Source: Photobacterium ganghwense
Lineage (GTDB): Bacteria > Pseudomonadota > Gammaproteobacteria > Enterobacterales > Vibrionaceae
NCBI RefSeq assembly: GCF_003025595.1
Contig: NZ_PYMI01000002.1
Location: 124,001-188,000 of the forward strand
Direction: 5' to 3'
Length of the DNA stretch: 64,000 nt
Position 1 is the stretch's first letter. Every line of letters begins with the position of its first letter. Position numbers and translations under genes: made by a program. The notes beneath the pieces were generated by a model that saw nothing but the letters and a program-made list of their open reading frames with translations, ran no database searches and was not told where the DNA came from. Positions 8,587-17,882 of the stretch are shown here, in pieces.

Positions 8587-9735
8587 ATGTTTGTAAAAAC
8601 CAATATGACTTTACTGACAGCTATTGGTGCAATTCTTGTTTCCGGCGTAAGCCAAGCGGAAACAACACTGAATGTCGCATCTGCAGGAAGCCAAAACATG
8701 GTCGACTACGTAAAAACTTACTTAGCGCCAAAGTTTGAAGCCGCACACCCAGGTGTCAAGATTAATGTTGTTGGTACCGGCCCTGGCGATGCAGGCTCTC
8801 ATAAAATTCTGGAAAAGCTCTCTGCTCAAAATAAGAGTGGCCTGAAAGCGTGGGATATCGATGTCGCGGTTGTCCATCAAAAAATTGGTGGAGAGATGGT
8901 TCAGCAAGGGCTTTTAAGTCGCTACCGGGACGATATCAATACAGGCGCGATGGTTACTCGTGATAGTGCCAGAAATGCGCTGGGTACCAATGTTGATGGG
9001 TATGTCATGCCAATGTTCCACAGCCAGACAGCTATCGCGTATAACAGCGACCTGATCCCGACACCCCCAAAATCATATGATGAGCTTGTTCAGTGGGTTG
9101 AAAATAATCCGAAGGCATTCGGCTACAACGGCATCAAGAACGGTATGTCTGGTGTGAGTTTTGTGACGGGTTGGGTTTATGCATATGGCTCGGATGCAGA
9201 TAAGCTGTCAACCAAGCCATACCAAAAAGGTGTTCAATCTCAGTGGGATACCGCGTTCGAAAAGCTGAAAGTGTTTAACAAGAACATCACTTTCACGCCG
9301 GGTAACGCCGGTACGCTAGACATGCTAAACCGTGGCGAAATCTTCATGGGACCAGTATGGGTCGATATGTTCTATAGCTGGAAAGAACAGGGCAAGATCC
9401 CGCCTTCACTGAAACTAACTTTGCTTGCTCCGGGCATGCCAGGACAGCCAATGTACTACGTCGTGCCGGACAAAGCGGCCAATCCAGAGCTCGCTCGCGA
9501 GTTTATCGAGTTGGCTACCAGCCCCGACATTCAAGCTGAGGGCATCGTGAAACGTTTCAACTGGTATCCGGGCATTGATGCCACACACGTGAAAAAACAT
9601 CTGGATAAGCAGAGCTGGCAGAAGTTATTCGCAGAAATTACACCGGATGAGCTCTCTAAGTACGGTAAGAGTTTCCCTATCGCACCCTATTTTGATGATA
9701 TCAAAGAAGGTTACGAGCGTAAGGTTGCAAATTAA
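8587..9735 (+). CDS. ABC importer periplasmic solute-binding protein
   Basis: A 382-residue family-1 extracellular binding protein. The N-terminus is a signal peptide, with likely cleavage after the SQA near residue 24, and the mature protein opens TLNVASAGSQNMVDYVKTY. It captures the ligand in the periplasm for the two permeases encoded downstream. The length and the ATPase type suit binding proteins for small anionic ligands (iron(III), phosphonates, sugar phosphates), but I cannot identify ligand-contact residues. A strong hairpin follows the stop codon and probably raises its expression above that of the permeases. Confidence 0.9.
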   Translation: MFVKTNMTLLTAIGAILVSGVSQAETTLNVASAGSQNMVDYVKTYLAPKFEAAHPGVKINVVGTGPGDAGSHKILEKLSAQNKSGLKAWDIDVAVVHQKIGGEMVQQGLLSRYRDDINTGAMVTRDSARNALGTNVDGYVMPMFHSQTAIAYNSDLIPTPPKSYDELVQWVENNPKAFGYNGIKNGMSGVSFVTGWVYAYGSDADKLSTKPYQKGVQSQWDTAFEKLKVFNKNITFTPGNAGTLDMLNRGEIFMGPVWVDMFYSWKEQGKIPPSLKLTLLAPGMPGQPMYYVVPDKAANPELAREFIELATSPDIQAEGIVKRFNWYPGIDATHVKKHLDKQSWQKLFAEITPDELSKYGKSFPIAPYFDDIKEGYERKVAN

Positions 9736-9744
9736 TCGCTGTAT

Positions 9745-9771
9745 GCTCGAGAGGTCACACACCTCTTGAGC
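9745..9771 (+). terminator. intra-operon hairpin after the binding-protein gene
   Basis: An 11-bp stem (GCTCGAGAGGT with ACCTCTTGAGC, one G-T wobble) and CACAC loop, followed by TTTATAT. It lies between the binding-protein stop and the first permease. Such hairpins act as partial terminators or 3'-end stabilisers, so that binding protein is made in excess of membrane subunits. The short U-run suggests read-through. Confidence 0.7.
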
Positions 9772-9803
9772 TTTATATAGTGGCTGTTTTCACTGGAAAT
9801 ATT

Positions 9804-10637
9804 ATGTATTACAACCCAATAAAAAACATCTGGATGGTTCTGCCGGCGGCATTAATGGTGGGGCTGTTTTTCCTCTATCCATTAATCTTTTCTCTTTTTT
9901 CCGCGCTATTCACCGATGAAGGTGCATTGACGAAAACGCATCTGGAGAATGCGGTCGAACTGTACTCCAACGATATTCTGTTTACGATGATTATCGTGCT
10001 GAGTTCAATGGTCATTTTATGTGTGCTGTCGATATTCATTGCAGCAATATTACGCCTCTCTCCCTTTACATCGCTCGTTCGGGTTTTAGGTGTACTTTAT
10101 CGACTGCCTTTGTTCATCCCACTCATCGTGACAGCTCAGATGATGAGAACCTTTTTAGCTAAAAATGGGTTGATGAATAACGTTCTCATTGAGGCCGGGC
10201 TATTTACACCTCTCGAAACCATTTCATTTCTGGGCTGGAGTGGAATCATCATTACTTTTGTCTGGAAACAACTCGCTTTTTCGACGCTGCTTATTTCCGG
10301 GGCGATGTCAGCCATCGATGAATCCCAGGTCCGTGCTGCGAGAAACTTAGGGGGCTCAAGAACTCGGATCCTGTTTCAGATTCTCCTGCCTCAGATTGTC
10401 CCAACAATTGGTGTCGCCATGGTCCTGTCTGTCGTGACGATGATGTCAGCATTATCTGTACCGCTGATGATAGGCACAGGCACACCCACCATGATGACCG
10501 CCGACATGGCATTTCGAATCAATTCTTACGGTGATTACCATACCGCAAATGCACTGGGCCTTATTTCTTACTGCATTTGTGCTGCGTTTGCCTGGTTCTA
10601 TCTTCGTCAGAATCTTAAAGATAAGGCTGGTGTATAG
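9804..10637 (+). CDS. ABC importer permease subunit 1
   Basis: A 277-residue inner-membrane permease with about six helices. The binding-protein-dependent transport signature is present as ESQVRAARNLGGSRTRILFQ with LLPQIVPT, which forms the coupling helix touching the ATPase. I choose the ATG at 9804, with GGAAA about six bases upstream, over an in-frame GTG at 9780. It overlaps the next permease gene by one base. PotB/AfuB-type. Confidence 0.9.
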   Translation: MYYNPIKNIWMVLPAALMVGLFFLYPLIFSLFSALFTDEGALTKTHLENAVELYSNDILFTMIIVLSSMVILCVLSIFIAAILRLSPFTSLVRVLGVLYRLPLFIPLIVTAQMMRTFLAKNGLMNNVLIEAGLFTPLETISFLGWSGIIITFVWKQLAFSTLLISGAMSAIDESQVRAARNLGGSRTRILFQILLPQIVPTIGVAMVLSVVTMMSALSVPLMIGTGTPTMMTADMAFRINSYGDYHTANALGLISYCICAAFAWFYLRQNLKDKAGV

Positions 10638-11500
10638 TGAGTAGAGAACTAACAATGCGCTCTTTGACCAGAGCAAATACATTCCGATTTTCAAACTTAA
10701 TACGTCTGGATGCCTTTCCACAGCTTGTCTTTGTGATATGTCTGGCATTGATCATGTTCGGCCCGATCATCAATTTGCTTATCTGGACTGTGGCCGAGGT
10801 TTGGTATTTTCCTTACACATTACCCTCCCAATGGGGACTTAAATACTGGGATCAGGTGTTCAGCCCTTATAGTGATGTTTCCGGCTCACTAACAACCAGT
10901 ATCTTGATTGCTTTGACCACGGTTGCGGTCTGTCTCTCCGTCTCAATACCTGCGGGTTATGCGCTTTCTAAGCAACAGATGCCTTTCAGAATATTCTGGA
11001 TGCTTTTGTTTCTGATCCCTCAGGCGTTTCCTAACCTGACGGTGTACATGAACATAGCAAGAATATTCTACGACTTCGGACTCAACGGGACTTTTCTCGG
11101 GGTCGTCTTGGTACACAGTGTCCATGGTCTGATGTTTTCGGTTTGGATTAGCGTCGCCGCTTTTTCCGGCATAGACCCTTTGATGGTCCGGGCATCCAGA
11201 AACTTGGGCGCAGGCCCTGTCTATACCTTCTTCCATATCACTTTGCCTCAAGCGACACCGGGTATTGTGGCCAGTGGTATCTTCGTGTTCCTTGAATCAC
11301 TTGATGAGTTCACCGGAACATTCTTTGTCGGTGCGCCAGAGATAAGCACCTTACCGCTCCTGTTATATACGGCAAGCATGGAAGGCAATTATCAAATCGC
11401 ATCGATTACGGCGCTGATACTACTCGTCCCATCGATTCTGTTCATGTTTATTATCAGCCGATTTATATCACCAGAGATGTTGTCAAAAATTGGGCGGTAA
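10637..11500 (+). CDS. ABC importer permease subunit 2
   Basis: A 287-residue partner permease, PotC-type, with six predicted helices and the coupling segment MVRASRNLGAGPVYTFFHIT followed by LPQATPGI. The GTG at 10637 overlaps the preceding stop by one base, while the ATG at 10655 (MRSLTRANTF) has an AGAG-like site, so either could be used. It completes an importer with separate permease genes. Last clear importer gene; the next gene at 11628 follows after 127 bases. Confidence 0.9.
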   Translation: MSRELTMRSLTRANTFRFSNLIRLDAFPQLVFVICLALIMFGPIINLLIWTVAEVWYFPYTLPSQWGLKYWDQVFSPYSDVSGSLTTSILIALTTVAVCLSVSIPAGYALSKQQMPFRIFWMLLFLIPQAFPNLTVYMNIARIFYDFGLNGTFLGVVLVHSVHGLMFSVWISVAAFSGIDPLMVRASRNLGAGPVYTFFHITLPQATPGIVASGIFVFLESLDEFTGTFFVGAPEISTLPLLLYTASMEGNYQIASITALILLVPSILFMFIISRFISPEMLSKIGR

Positions 11501-11627
11501 TAATAAATAAAACAGCATGATAAAGATCTAAACATTAAATTTAACCATTATTTTCCCGGTTAGAATTCAACGTCTCACCATTTAAATATCTGTAATTAAT
11601 CTGAATATTAAAGATGGAACTTTAAAA

Positions 11628-12731
11628 ATGAAACATATAATACCAACTGTTATCTTGGGTTTAAGTAGCTCAGTCTATGCAACCTCTGATGCTTATCAAC
11701 AGCCTCGGTTAAATCTTTCCATGGTTCAAGTGTTGTCCAGCCTGGCAAATAGCTGCCAAGCGTTTGTCGCTGATACTGAAGTTGATCACAGTTTTGAGAT
11801 TAGTGACCACCATCAATCTTTTGCACTGTCACACCAGTGGAGCAATGGTACCCATACCGCGTTTATTTCCCACTCCGAAACAGGCTCAGATGATGAGGGA
11901 CAAATTCTCGCATTTCAGGTCACAGAAAGTATGTTTGATCCAAACCAAGACCTCATTTCCGGCCACGAAACCATGCCTCTTGAAGATAAAATTTATATTA
12001 GTGAGCAACACCCATCCGGTATTGCCTGGTTACCTGCGCCCACGAACAGCGCAAAGGATCAGGGTTATTTACTTGTCGCCTCTCAATATGAAAAAACGGT
12101 TCGCTTTCGTAAATTCACCATCGACGGCGACAAAGGACAGGTGGCGACATTGACTCAAACGGATCATAAAATAGAAGAAATCACAGATGTTTGGATTAAC
12201 CGCCATGAAGATGACTATTGGTTAATTTTACACGACATGGACAATGCACAAGGTGCGGCGTACAAGGCATCGGTGGCAGATTTATTTCAATATGGCACCG
12301 ATAACGAGGGTGAAATTAACATTCGCGCTTTCTCCTATGTCAACAGCTATACCTCACCATCCAATACAGGCTGTAACAAAAGCCTCGGTCAAAATGCTCA
12401 ATTAGTCGAAGATAGTACGGGGAACTGGTATATCGTTCACGCCTATACAGACACCACATGTGGCGCAAATATGGGGACAAACCAAGTCAAAGCTTACCCT
12501 GCTTACTTTAACGATGACGGCACATTTAGCGTCGCAACCAGTCCTACCCCGGCAGCTTCAACCAGCGTGGGCTATTCCATCAGTGTTACCGACGAAGGAG
12601 CCGATGGCGCGACTGGATTTAGAGTCACGAACGACGGACGACTCGTGGTCTATTTGGGGGGACAATATGCATCTTTAGACGGGTTTGACTATAAAACGTA
12701 TTTGAAAGAATGCCGTTCATCAAAATATTGA
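11628..12731 (+). CDS. secreted protein of unknown family
   Basis: A 367-residue protein with a short signal peptide (probable cleavage after SSVYA, near residue 19), so it is exported to the periplasm or beyond. The mature part has no long hydrophobic segment. It is rich in short beta-type stretches with Trp, Tyr, Asp and Gly turns (for example HSETGSDDEGQILAF, NDGRLVVYLGG), which suggests a beta-propeller or similar all-beta fold. It has cysteines at about 43, 248, 279 and the C-terminus that could form disulfides. I do not recognise the family. It follows the importer operon in the same direction and may act on or bind the same extracellular substrate. Confidence 0.7.
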   Translation: MKHIIPTVILGLSSSVYATSDAYQQPRLNLSMVQVLSSLANSCQAFVADTEVDHSFEISDHHQSFALSHQWSNGTHTAFISHSETGSDDEGQILAFQVTESMFDPNQDLISGHETMPLEDKIYISEQHPSGIAWLPAPTNSAKDQGYLLVASQYEKTVRFRKFTIDGDKGQVATLTQTDHKIEEITDVWINRHEDDYWLILHDMDNAQGAAYKASVADLFQYGTDNEGEINIRAFSYVNSYTSPSNTGCNKSLGQNAQLVEDSTGNWYIVHAYTDTTCGANMGTNQVKAYPAYFNDDGTFSVATSPTPAASTSVGYSISVTDEGADGATGFRVTNDGRLVVYLGGQYASLDGFDYKTYLKECRSSKY

Positions 12732-12737
12732 CCACTC

Positions 12738-12790
12738 CTTAACTGCTTAACTGCTTAACTGCTTAACTGCTTAACTGCTTAACTGCTTAA
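12738..12790. repeat. octanucleotide tandem repeat (CTTAACTG)
   Basis: Six perfect copies of CTTAACTG plus five bases of a seventh run from 12738 to 12790, starting seven bases after the stop of the secreted-protein gene and ending beside a hairpin. It is not in a credible reading frame. Simple-sequence repeats of this size expand and contract by slippage, so the array may differ between strains. Confidence 0.9.
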
Positions 12791-12794
12791 AAAT

Positions 12795-12829
12795 AGAATA
12801 GACGCTCACATGTTTTGAACGTCTATTCT
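12795..12829 (+). terminator. probable terminator after the secreted-protein gene
   Basis: A 10-bp perfect stem, AGAATAGACG (12795-12804) with CGTCTATTCT (12820-12829), and a 15-base loop, followed by TATTAACACC without a clean U-run. It directly follows the octamer array. It may terminate or stabilise the transcript of the importer operon. Confidence 0.5.
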
Positions 12830-12831
12830 TA

Positions 12832-13067
12832 TTAACACCTTCAAATATAGCGTTATTGCATAATAACCAAGTAACTAAAAAGCGAATGAAAACTATCCCT
12901 AATTAGCTAAGCGGAGAATTAGCGTTTCCATTCACAAAAAACACTGCCAGATACTCCCATGGAATCAGTAAATCAAAGGAACAATAGCAATCGTATTCAC
13001 GCACACAGTTTTCTGTTTAATCCCGCTATCAAGAAGTCCATCGCTTTGAATCAAGCTGGGCGTCAGA
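12832..13067. other. intergenic region, nothing recognised
   Basis: Between the hairpin at 12829 and the alkylsulfatase stop I see no gene, RNA or clear regulatory site. Together with the octamer array and hairpin, this makes a gene-free stretch of about 335 bases. Confidence 0.5.
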
Positions 13068-15047
13068 TTACGGCGTGACAATCCCGAAATCATTCGCGAA
13101 GGTATCAAAAATACTCATCAGTTCGTCCAGCTTCTGGCTGTCTGAAACCTTGAATTTTCCGGCTTTGATCAGCTCTTCAAACGACGCTTTCCGAGCAAGT
13201 AAGTCCGCCAGATCCGATTGACTGAACGTCAGCGTTAAATCGGCGTGATCCAGTTGGCGATCCTGATACGTTTTCAGCACTGAGTTCGACAACAACATGG
13301 CATACTCACCCGATTCAGAATTCTGATCTCCCGAAACCTTCAGATTCACGGCCATGGTTTTACCTGCCGCTTTTTCAGGGTTCACCCGAACAGTCAGCGA
13401 CTCCAGAACAGAGCGCACTGGCATATTTTTCGCGATGGCAGTGGTGTCTGGCGTAGGCGCAGGTTTAAATCCTTCCCGCAATTCTTTCGCACCTATCAGG
13501 TAGTTATTCCGCCACGGACCAGACTCAGACTGATAGCCCAGTTGCTCCATGGCATCGGCTTCTAAATACCGGGCCTGGGCATTCGACGGATCAGCAAAAA
13601 CAACGTGATTTAGCAAAGTCACCGCCCAGCGGTATTCGCCCCGTTCAACCGCTCTTTGAGCAATCTGGACTACCTGATCAGCCCCGCCCATGGCTTCCAC
13701 ATATTTCGCCCCGGCTTCTTCAGGCGGCAGCGGGTTCAAATTGGCTGGGTTGCCATCCCACCAGACACCAAAATAGAAGTCGTAGGTTGCGCGGGCATTA
13801 TGCGAAACCGTGCCGTAATAACCACGGTTGTACCATTCTTTATCCAGGGATGTCGGCAATTGGATACTGGCTGAAATCTCATTCGGGGTGTAGCCCATGT
13901 TGGCCAGACGCAACGTTTGGTCATGGACATACTGATACATGTCGCGGGTCTTCTCCAACTGATCTTTGATCTTCGCTTTCCCCCAGGTTGGCCAGTGATG
14001 CGATGCAATCATGGTGTCGGCTTTGTCACCATACAGCTGAATGGTCTCATCAATATAGTCCGCCCACTTGCTGGCATCACGGGTCTGCGCGCCACGTAGG
14101 GTCGAAATATTATGAATGGTATGCGTCATGACTTCTGAAGCCAGCAGAGTGTTATATTTCGGCATAAAAGCCATGAATTCTGCCGGCGCTTCCGAGCCAT
14201 TCGCCATCTGGAAATCAAACTCGATCCCATCAATCTTGTGTTTTTCACCGGTTTTGTGAATCAGCAATGTTGGCTCAACAATTCCCGGCACACCGGTCGA
14301 TGTCGTTTTGCCTAAACCCGCATCGACCAGGCCTCTTGGCCCAGGCTCTGCAAGGTTTCCGTACATGAAACTTGCACGGCGTGACATCAGGTTCCCGGCC
14401 AGCACGTTTTCAGAAATGGCATGCTCATAGAAACCTTCTGGTGCGACGACGGCGACTTGACCGGCATCGTACGCTTCCTTGGTGGTCACCCCCCAAATGC
14501 CGCCGAAGTGGTCGATGTGTGAGTGGGTGATCACCACCGCCGTCACCGGCAATTTCTCAACATGCTGATTCAATAACGCCAGACCGGCTCTGGCCGTTTC
14601 TTCGGAGATAAGCGGGTCGATCACAATCCAGCCTCTTTCACCCCGAATGAAAGACATGACCGACAAATCAAAGCCGCGTACCTGATACACGCCGTCCGTC
14701 ACCTTAAATAGGCCCGCCTTGTTATTCAACTGAGCCATGCGATGCAATGACGGATTGATTGTGTCGATCTTCTGCTGCGCATCCACAAACTGATAAGCAT
14801 CGAAATCCCAGACCACATTACCGGCTTTGTCGCGTATCGTTTTTTCTGGCCAGGTCGCAATAAAGCCTCGGCTCGCAGCACTAAAGTCATCGCGATTATC
14901 GAAATTCAAAGAGCTTCTGACCGCTTCATTTTTCTCAATGGTATAAATACTGGCAGGCTTGCTGTCAGGTGTAATCTCCATTGAGGCCATTACCGATTGC
15001 GAAATCAATGCAATCGACAGATAAACAACAGACTTTTTCAACTTCAT
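13068..15047 (-). CDS. alkyl sulfatase (SdsA1-type), MBL fold
   Basis: A 659-residue exported enzyme. After a signal peptide (cleavage near residue 21, after SVMA) comes the metallo-beta-lactamase catalytic domain with the binuclear zinc motif HSHIDH at 175-180. Then come a dimerisation region and a C-terminal SCP2-like lipid-binding domain from about residue 530. These match the linear primary-alkylsulfatases (SdsA1, YjcS) in order and length. The reaction is hydrolysis of alkyl sulfates such as dodecyl sulfate to alcohol and sulfate in the periplasm. The LysR gene 182 bases away on the other strand is the likely activator, as SdsB1 is for SdsA1 in Pseudomonas. Confidence 0.92.
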   Translation of the reverse strand: MKLKKSVVYLSIALISQSVMASMEITPDSKPASIYTIEKNEAVRSSLNFDNRDDFSAASRGFIATWPEKTIRDKAGNVVWDFDAYQFVDAQQKIDTINPSLHRMAQLNNKAGLFKVTDGVYQVRGFDLSVMSFIRGERGWIVIDPLISEETARAGLALLNQHVEKLPVTAVVITHSHIDHFGGIWGVTTKEAYDAGQVAVVAPEGFYEHAISENVLAGNLMSRRASFMYGNLAEPGPRGLVDAGLGKTTSTGVPGIVEPTLLIHKTGEKHKIDGIEFDFQMANGSEAPAEFMAFMPKYNTLLASEVMTHTIHNISTLRGAQTRDASKWADYIDETIQLYGDKADTMIASHHWPTWGKAKIKDQLEKTRDMYQYVHDQTLRLANMGYTPNEISASIQLPTSLDKEWYNRGYYGTVSHNARATYDFYFGVWWDGNPANLNPLPPEEAGAKYVEAMGGADQVVQIAQRAVERGEYRWAVTLLNHVVFADPSNAQARYLEADAMEQLGYQSESGPWRNNYLIGAKELREGFKPAPTPDTTAIAKNMPVRSVLESLTVRVNPEKAAGKTMAVNLKVSGDQNSESGEYAMLLSNSVLKTYQDRQLDHADLTLTFSQSDLADLLARKASFEELIKAGKFKVSDSQKLDELMSIFDTFANDFGIVTP

Positions 15048-15229
15048 TTTCTATCCTTATTTCCAGCAGCGCTTTTGTATTCATCACTTAAATATGTCGA
15101 TACCCGTATACCCCGGATCAACACAGGTCAGGACGTCACAGATTCAGCCGAGGCTCAGTTGACGCTCTTAAAATGTCTGTTTAGTCTATCGACTCTCAAT
15201 TGAACTGTTGGAAAGGCGTATTTGACTGA

Positions 15230-16114
15230 ATGGAAAGTCATGTTGATTTAAACTTGTTACGGACCTTAATCCTGGTCTGTAAAGTGAAAAGCCTGAAGCT
15301 TGCATCTGTCAGGCTGGGGATTTCTGAAAGCGCCGTCAGCAAACAACTTTCCCGCCTGAGTGAACAATTAGACGAAGTTCTGTTTGAACGAACCCCGAGT
15401 GGACTGGAGCCAACACCCTATACGCAACACATTTTACCTCAGCTTCAGTCCTCACTGTCTGCCATTCAGACAACGCTCCGGAAGAAGTCGTTTGATCCAG
15501 CCCAATGTCACGATACCCTGACTATCGCCTTGCCGCTGATCACGCTGGATAAATTTGGTCAGCAAATCTATCAAAGCCTCAAACACGCTTTACCCAAAAG
15601 TAAGATCGTGCTCTCGAGCTGGAATCCAACCACCCTCACAGCTATGGCCCAGGGTGAAATTACATTGGGCGTCCATTACTGGAATGCTGATATTTCTGGT
15701 GAGATTTATCAGAGAAAAATTACCGATGATGAGTTTATCGTTGCGATCGCACAATGTCATACAACGGCCAATTTTGATGTCGTCAGAAACTGGCCGTTTA
15801 TTATGCTGCGCAGCAGCGGTTGGAATGATTACAAATCGCCGTATTATGAAAAGTTCGTAACTTTGGGATATACCTTTGATTTTGAATATCAATTAGACAG
15901 CCCGCAATTGGCTTATCAGTTTATGAACAATGAACGCGTCGCGATTCTCACCACGCTAAAAAATATTCCGGCAGGTTTTAAGCGTATCCCGACACCGGAC
16001 GCATCACGTTTTCAGGGCACGCTGTCCAGCTACACCCAACTTGTCAATCGGTCTAACCCGTTACACCTGTTTCTGCACCAGAAGCTGGTAGAAATTTTTA
16101 CGGCAGCAGAGTAG
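15230..16114 (+). CDS. LysR-family regulator, probable activator of the alkylsulfatase
   Basis: A 294-residue LysR-type regulator with an N-terminal winged helix (LASVRLGISESAVSKQLSRL) and a substrate-binding effector domain. It is divergent from the alkylsulfatase gene, the usual arrangement for a LysR protein and its target. The ribosome site before the ATG is weak. Inducer inferred: an alkyl sulfate or a product. Confidence 0.88.
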   Translation: MESHVDLNLLRTLILVCKVKSLKLASVRLGISESAVSKQLSRLSEQLDEVLFERTPSGLEPTPYTQHILPQLQSSLSAIQTTLRKKSFDPAQCHDTLTIALPLITLDKFGQQIYQSLKHALPKSKIVLSSWNPTTLTAMAQGEITLGVHYWNADISGEIYQRKITDDEFIVAIAQCHTTANFDVVRNWPFIMLRSSGWNDYKSPYYEKFVTLGYTFDFEYQLDSPQLAYQFMNNERVAILTTLKNIPAGFKRIPTPDASRFQGTLSSYTQLVNRSNPLHLFLHQKLVEIFTAAE

Positions 16115-16313
16115 CGTAGCAAAACCATTCCAAATCAAAAACACACGCCTATCGCGGTGTATTTTTAATATTCAACAACTTAATAGAAATTCACTATGGG
16201 GAGTTTCTAACAGTAATTACGGTTTTGGGGTGTAGCGATTAGCTTCAGTCAGAGAGGGGCCGTTTCATGCCCCCTAAGACTAGATGTGTGCCCTAACTTT
16301 GCATTTAAAGAAT

Positions 16314-17882
16314 TTACAAAGTCACTTGTCGACTGGCCCCAGATTCACGAATAAAGTCATGATCATGACTAATGAGAATGAAGCCGCCACGATACGTCAG
16401 TAAAGCCTGTGCCAACATGATTTTCGACTCGATGTCGAGGTGGTTATCCGGCTCATCAAGCAACAACAAAGGTTGGGATGGTTGATGACTAACAATCAAC
16501 ATCGCTAACTTCATCTTCTCGCCGCCACTAAGCATGTAACCAAGACGAAATACACTGTCACCACGAAATCCAATACCTGCCAGCAATGTTCTGGCATCGC
16601 TCTCTTTCATTCCGTCGCAATGTTGTATCAAGTTATCCAGCAACGATAGCTCGCGACTAATTGTCCCGAAATGTTGGTCGAGATAATACAATGGCGTATT
16701 CAACTGCAGTTCCCCTTGTTGCAGCGAGAACTCACCTATTAGCGTTTTCAACAACGTTGATTTGCCACAACCATTTTTACCCATCAGATGTATCTTATCA
16801 CTGGCATAGACTTGCAGCGTTATAGGTCGAACGCGACCAAAAGGTAATACGCCTTCAAGTATCGAGACCACTTTACGCAAGCGACTTTGACTGTCTGCCA
16901 GATACAGCTTTTGGCTTTTCATTTGCTCTTTTCTCGCTTGCAACGTCTGCTCTTTTTCTTGTAAGTGAGCTTGACGACGTTGCTCGTTTTTTTTGCGATT
17001 CGCCGCACGTGCCGTTGCTTTGTCTTTCTTTCCATCAAGTAAAATCGTCGCCTGGCTGCCCTCTTTACGTAACTTGTTACCTTGGGCTGCTCTTTGCTCA
17101 GACTTTTCTCGATTTCGCTGCGCCTGCTCTTCCAACTTTTTTTTCTGCTTATCAATGCTGGCGAGTTGTCGCTCTACGGCTTGTAACTCGATACGTTTCT
17201 GTTCGGCGTAAACATCGTAATTTCCGCCAAACACCTGCACGCCAAGCCCAGAAAGTTCCCAGATTTCGTCCATTTCACGTAATAACCCGCGATCATGGCT
17301 GATAAGTAAAATCGCCCCCTCAAAAACTCGTATCGATTCAATTAACCACTGCTTTGCATGAGTATCAAGATGGTTAGAAGGCTCATCAAGAATCAGCAAC
17401 TCAACGTCGCTTTCAAACAACTGCCAAAGCTGTAATCGAGCTAGTTGGCCACCGCTCAGATGAGAGCATAAAAAATTGGGTTCTGGTGGTAAGCCCATGT
17501 CTATAAGTTGCTGAGTCAGTCGCAAGGATAAATCCCATTGCTCACCAATCACGTCGAACCATTGCTCTGCGCAATCACCTGATTCAATCTGTTTTAACGC
17601 TTCAATCACGTCGGCTTTACCTAAAAACTGCGCAATAGACAGCCCATCAGATAATAAATGCGATGGTTGCTGGCGATACACCGCGAAGGACTTTGGTAAC
17701 GTGACCGTGCCACTTGAAGGTATATATTCACCACTCAATATCGCAGCGAATACCGATTTACCAACACCATTGCGACCGACCAACCCCACTCGGTTCTTTG
17801 TCATGGAGCATGACAATTGTTGAAACAACGTATCACCGTTATCAAATTGATGACTGATATTGTACGCCTGTAAGACTGGCAT
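16314..17882 (-). CDS. ABC-F family ATPase (translation factor type)
   Basis: A 522-residue soluble protein with two ABC ATPase domains and no membrane segment. Walker A motifs are GRNGVGKS and GKNGCGKS, and signature motifs LSGGQLARLQ and LSGGEKMKLA. The linker of about 120 residues is highly charged (long Lys/Glu/Gln/Arg coiled coil), as in ABC-F proteins that act in the ribosomal E site. I choose the ATG at 17882 because GGGAGG lies six bases upstream. Some members protect ribosomes from antibiotics and others tune translation; sequence alone does not say which. It stands alone, with about 500 gene-free bases upstream. Confidence 0.88.
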   Translation of the reverse strand: MPVLQAYNISHQFDNGDTLFQQLSCSMTKNRVGLVGRNGVGKSVFAAILSGEYIPSSGTVTLPKSFAVYRQQPSHLLSDGLSIAQFLGKADVIEALKQIESGDCAEQWFDVIGEQWDLSLRLTQQLIDMGLPPEPNFLCSHLSGGQLARLQLWQLFESDVELLILDEPSNHLDTHAKQWLIESIRVFEGAILLISHDRGLLREMDEIWELSGLGVQVFGGNYDVYAEQKRIELQAVERQLASIDKQKKKLEEQAQRNREKSEQRAAQGNKLRKEGSQATILLDGKKDKATARAANRKKNEQRRQAHLQEKEQTLQARKEQMKSQKLYLADSQSRLRKVVSILEGVLPFGRVRPITLQVYASDKIHLMGKNGCGKSTLLKTLIGEFSLQQGELQLNTPLYYLDQHFGTISRELSLLDNLIQHCDGMKESDARTLLAGIGFRGDSVFRLGYMLSGGEKMKLAMLIVSHQPSQPLLLLDEPDNHLDIESKIMLAQALLTYRGGFILISHDHDFIRESGASRQVTL

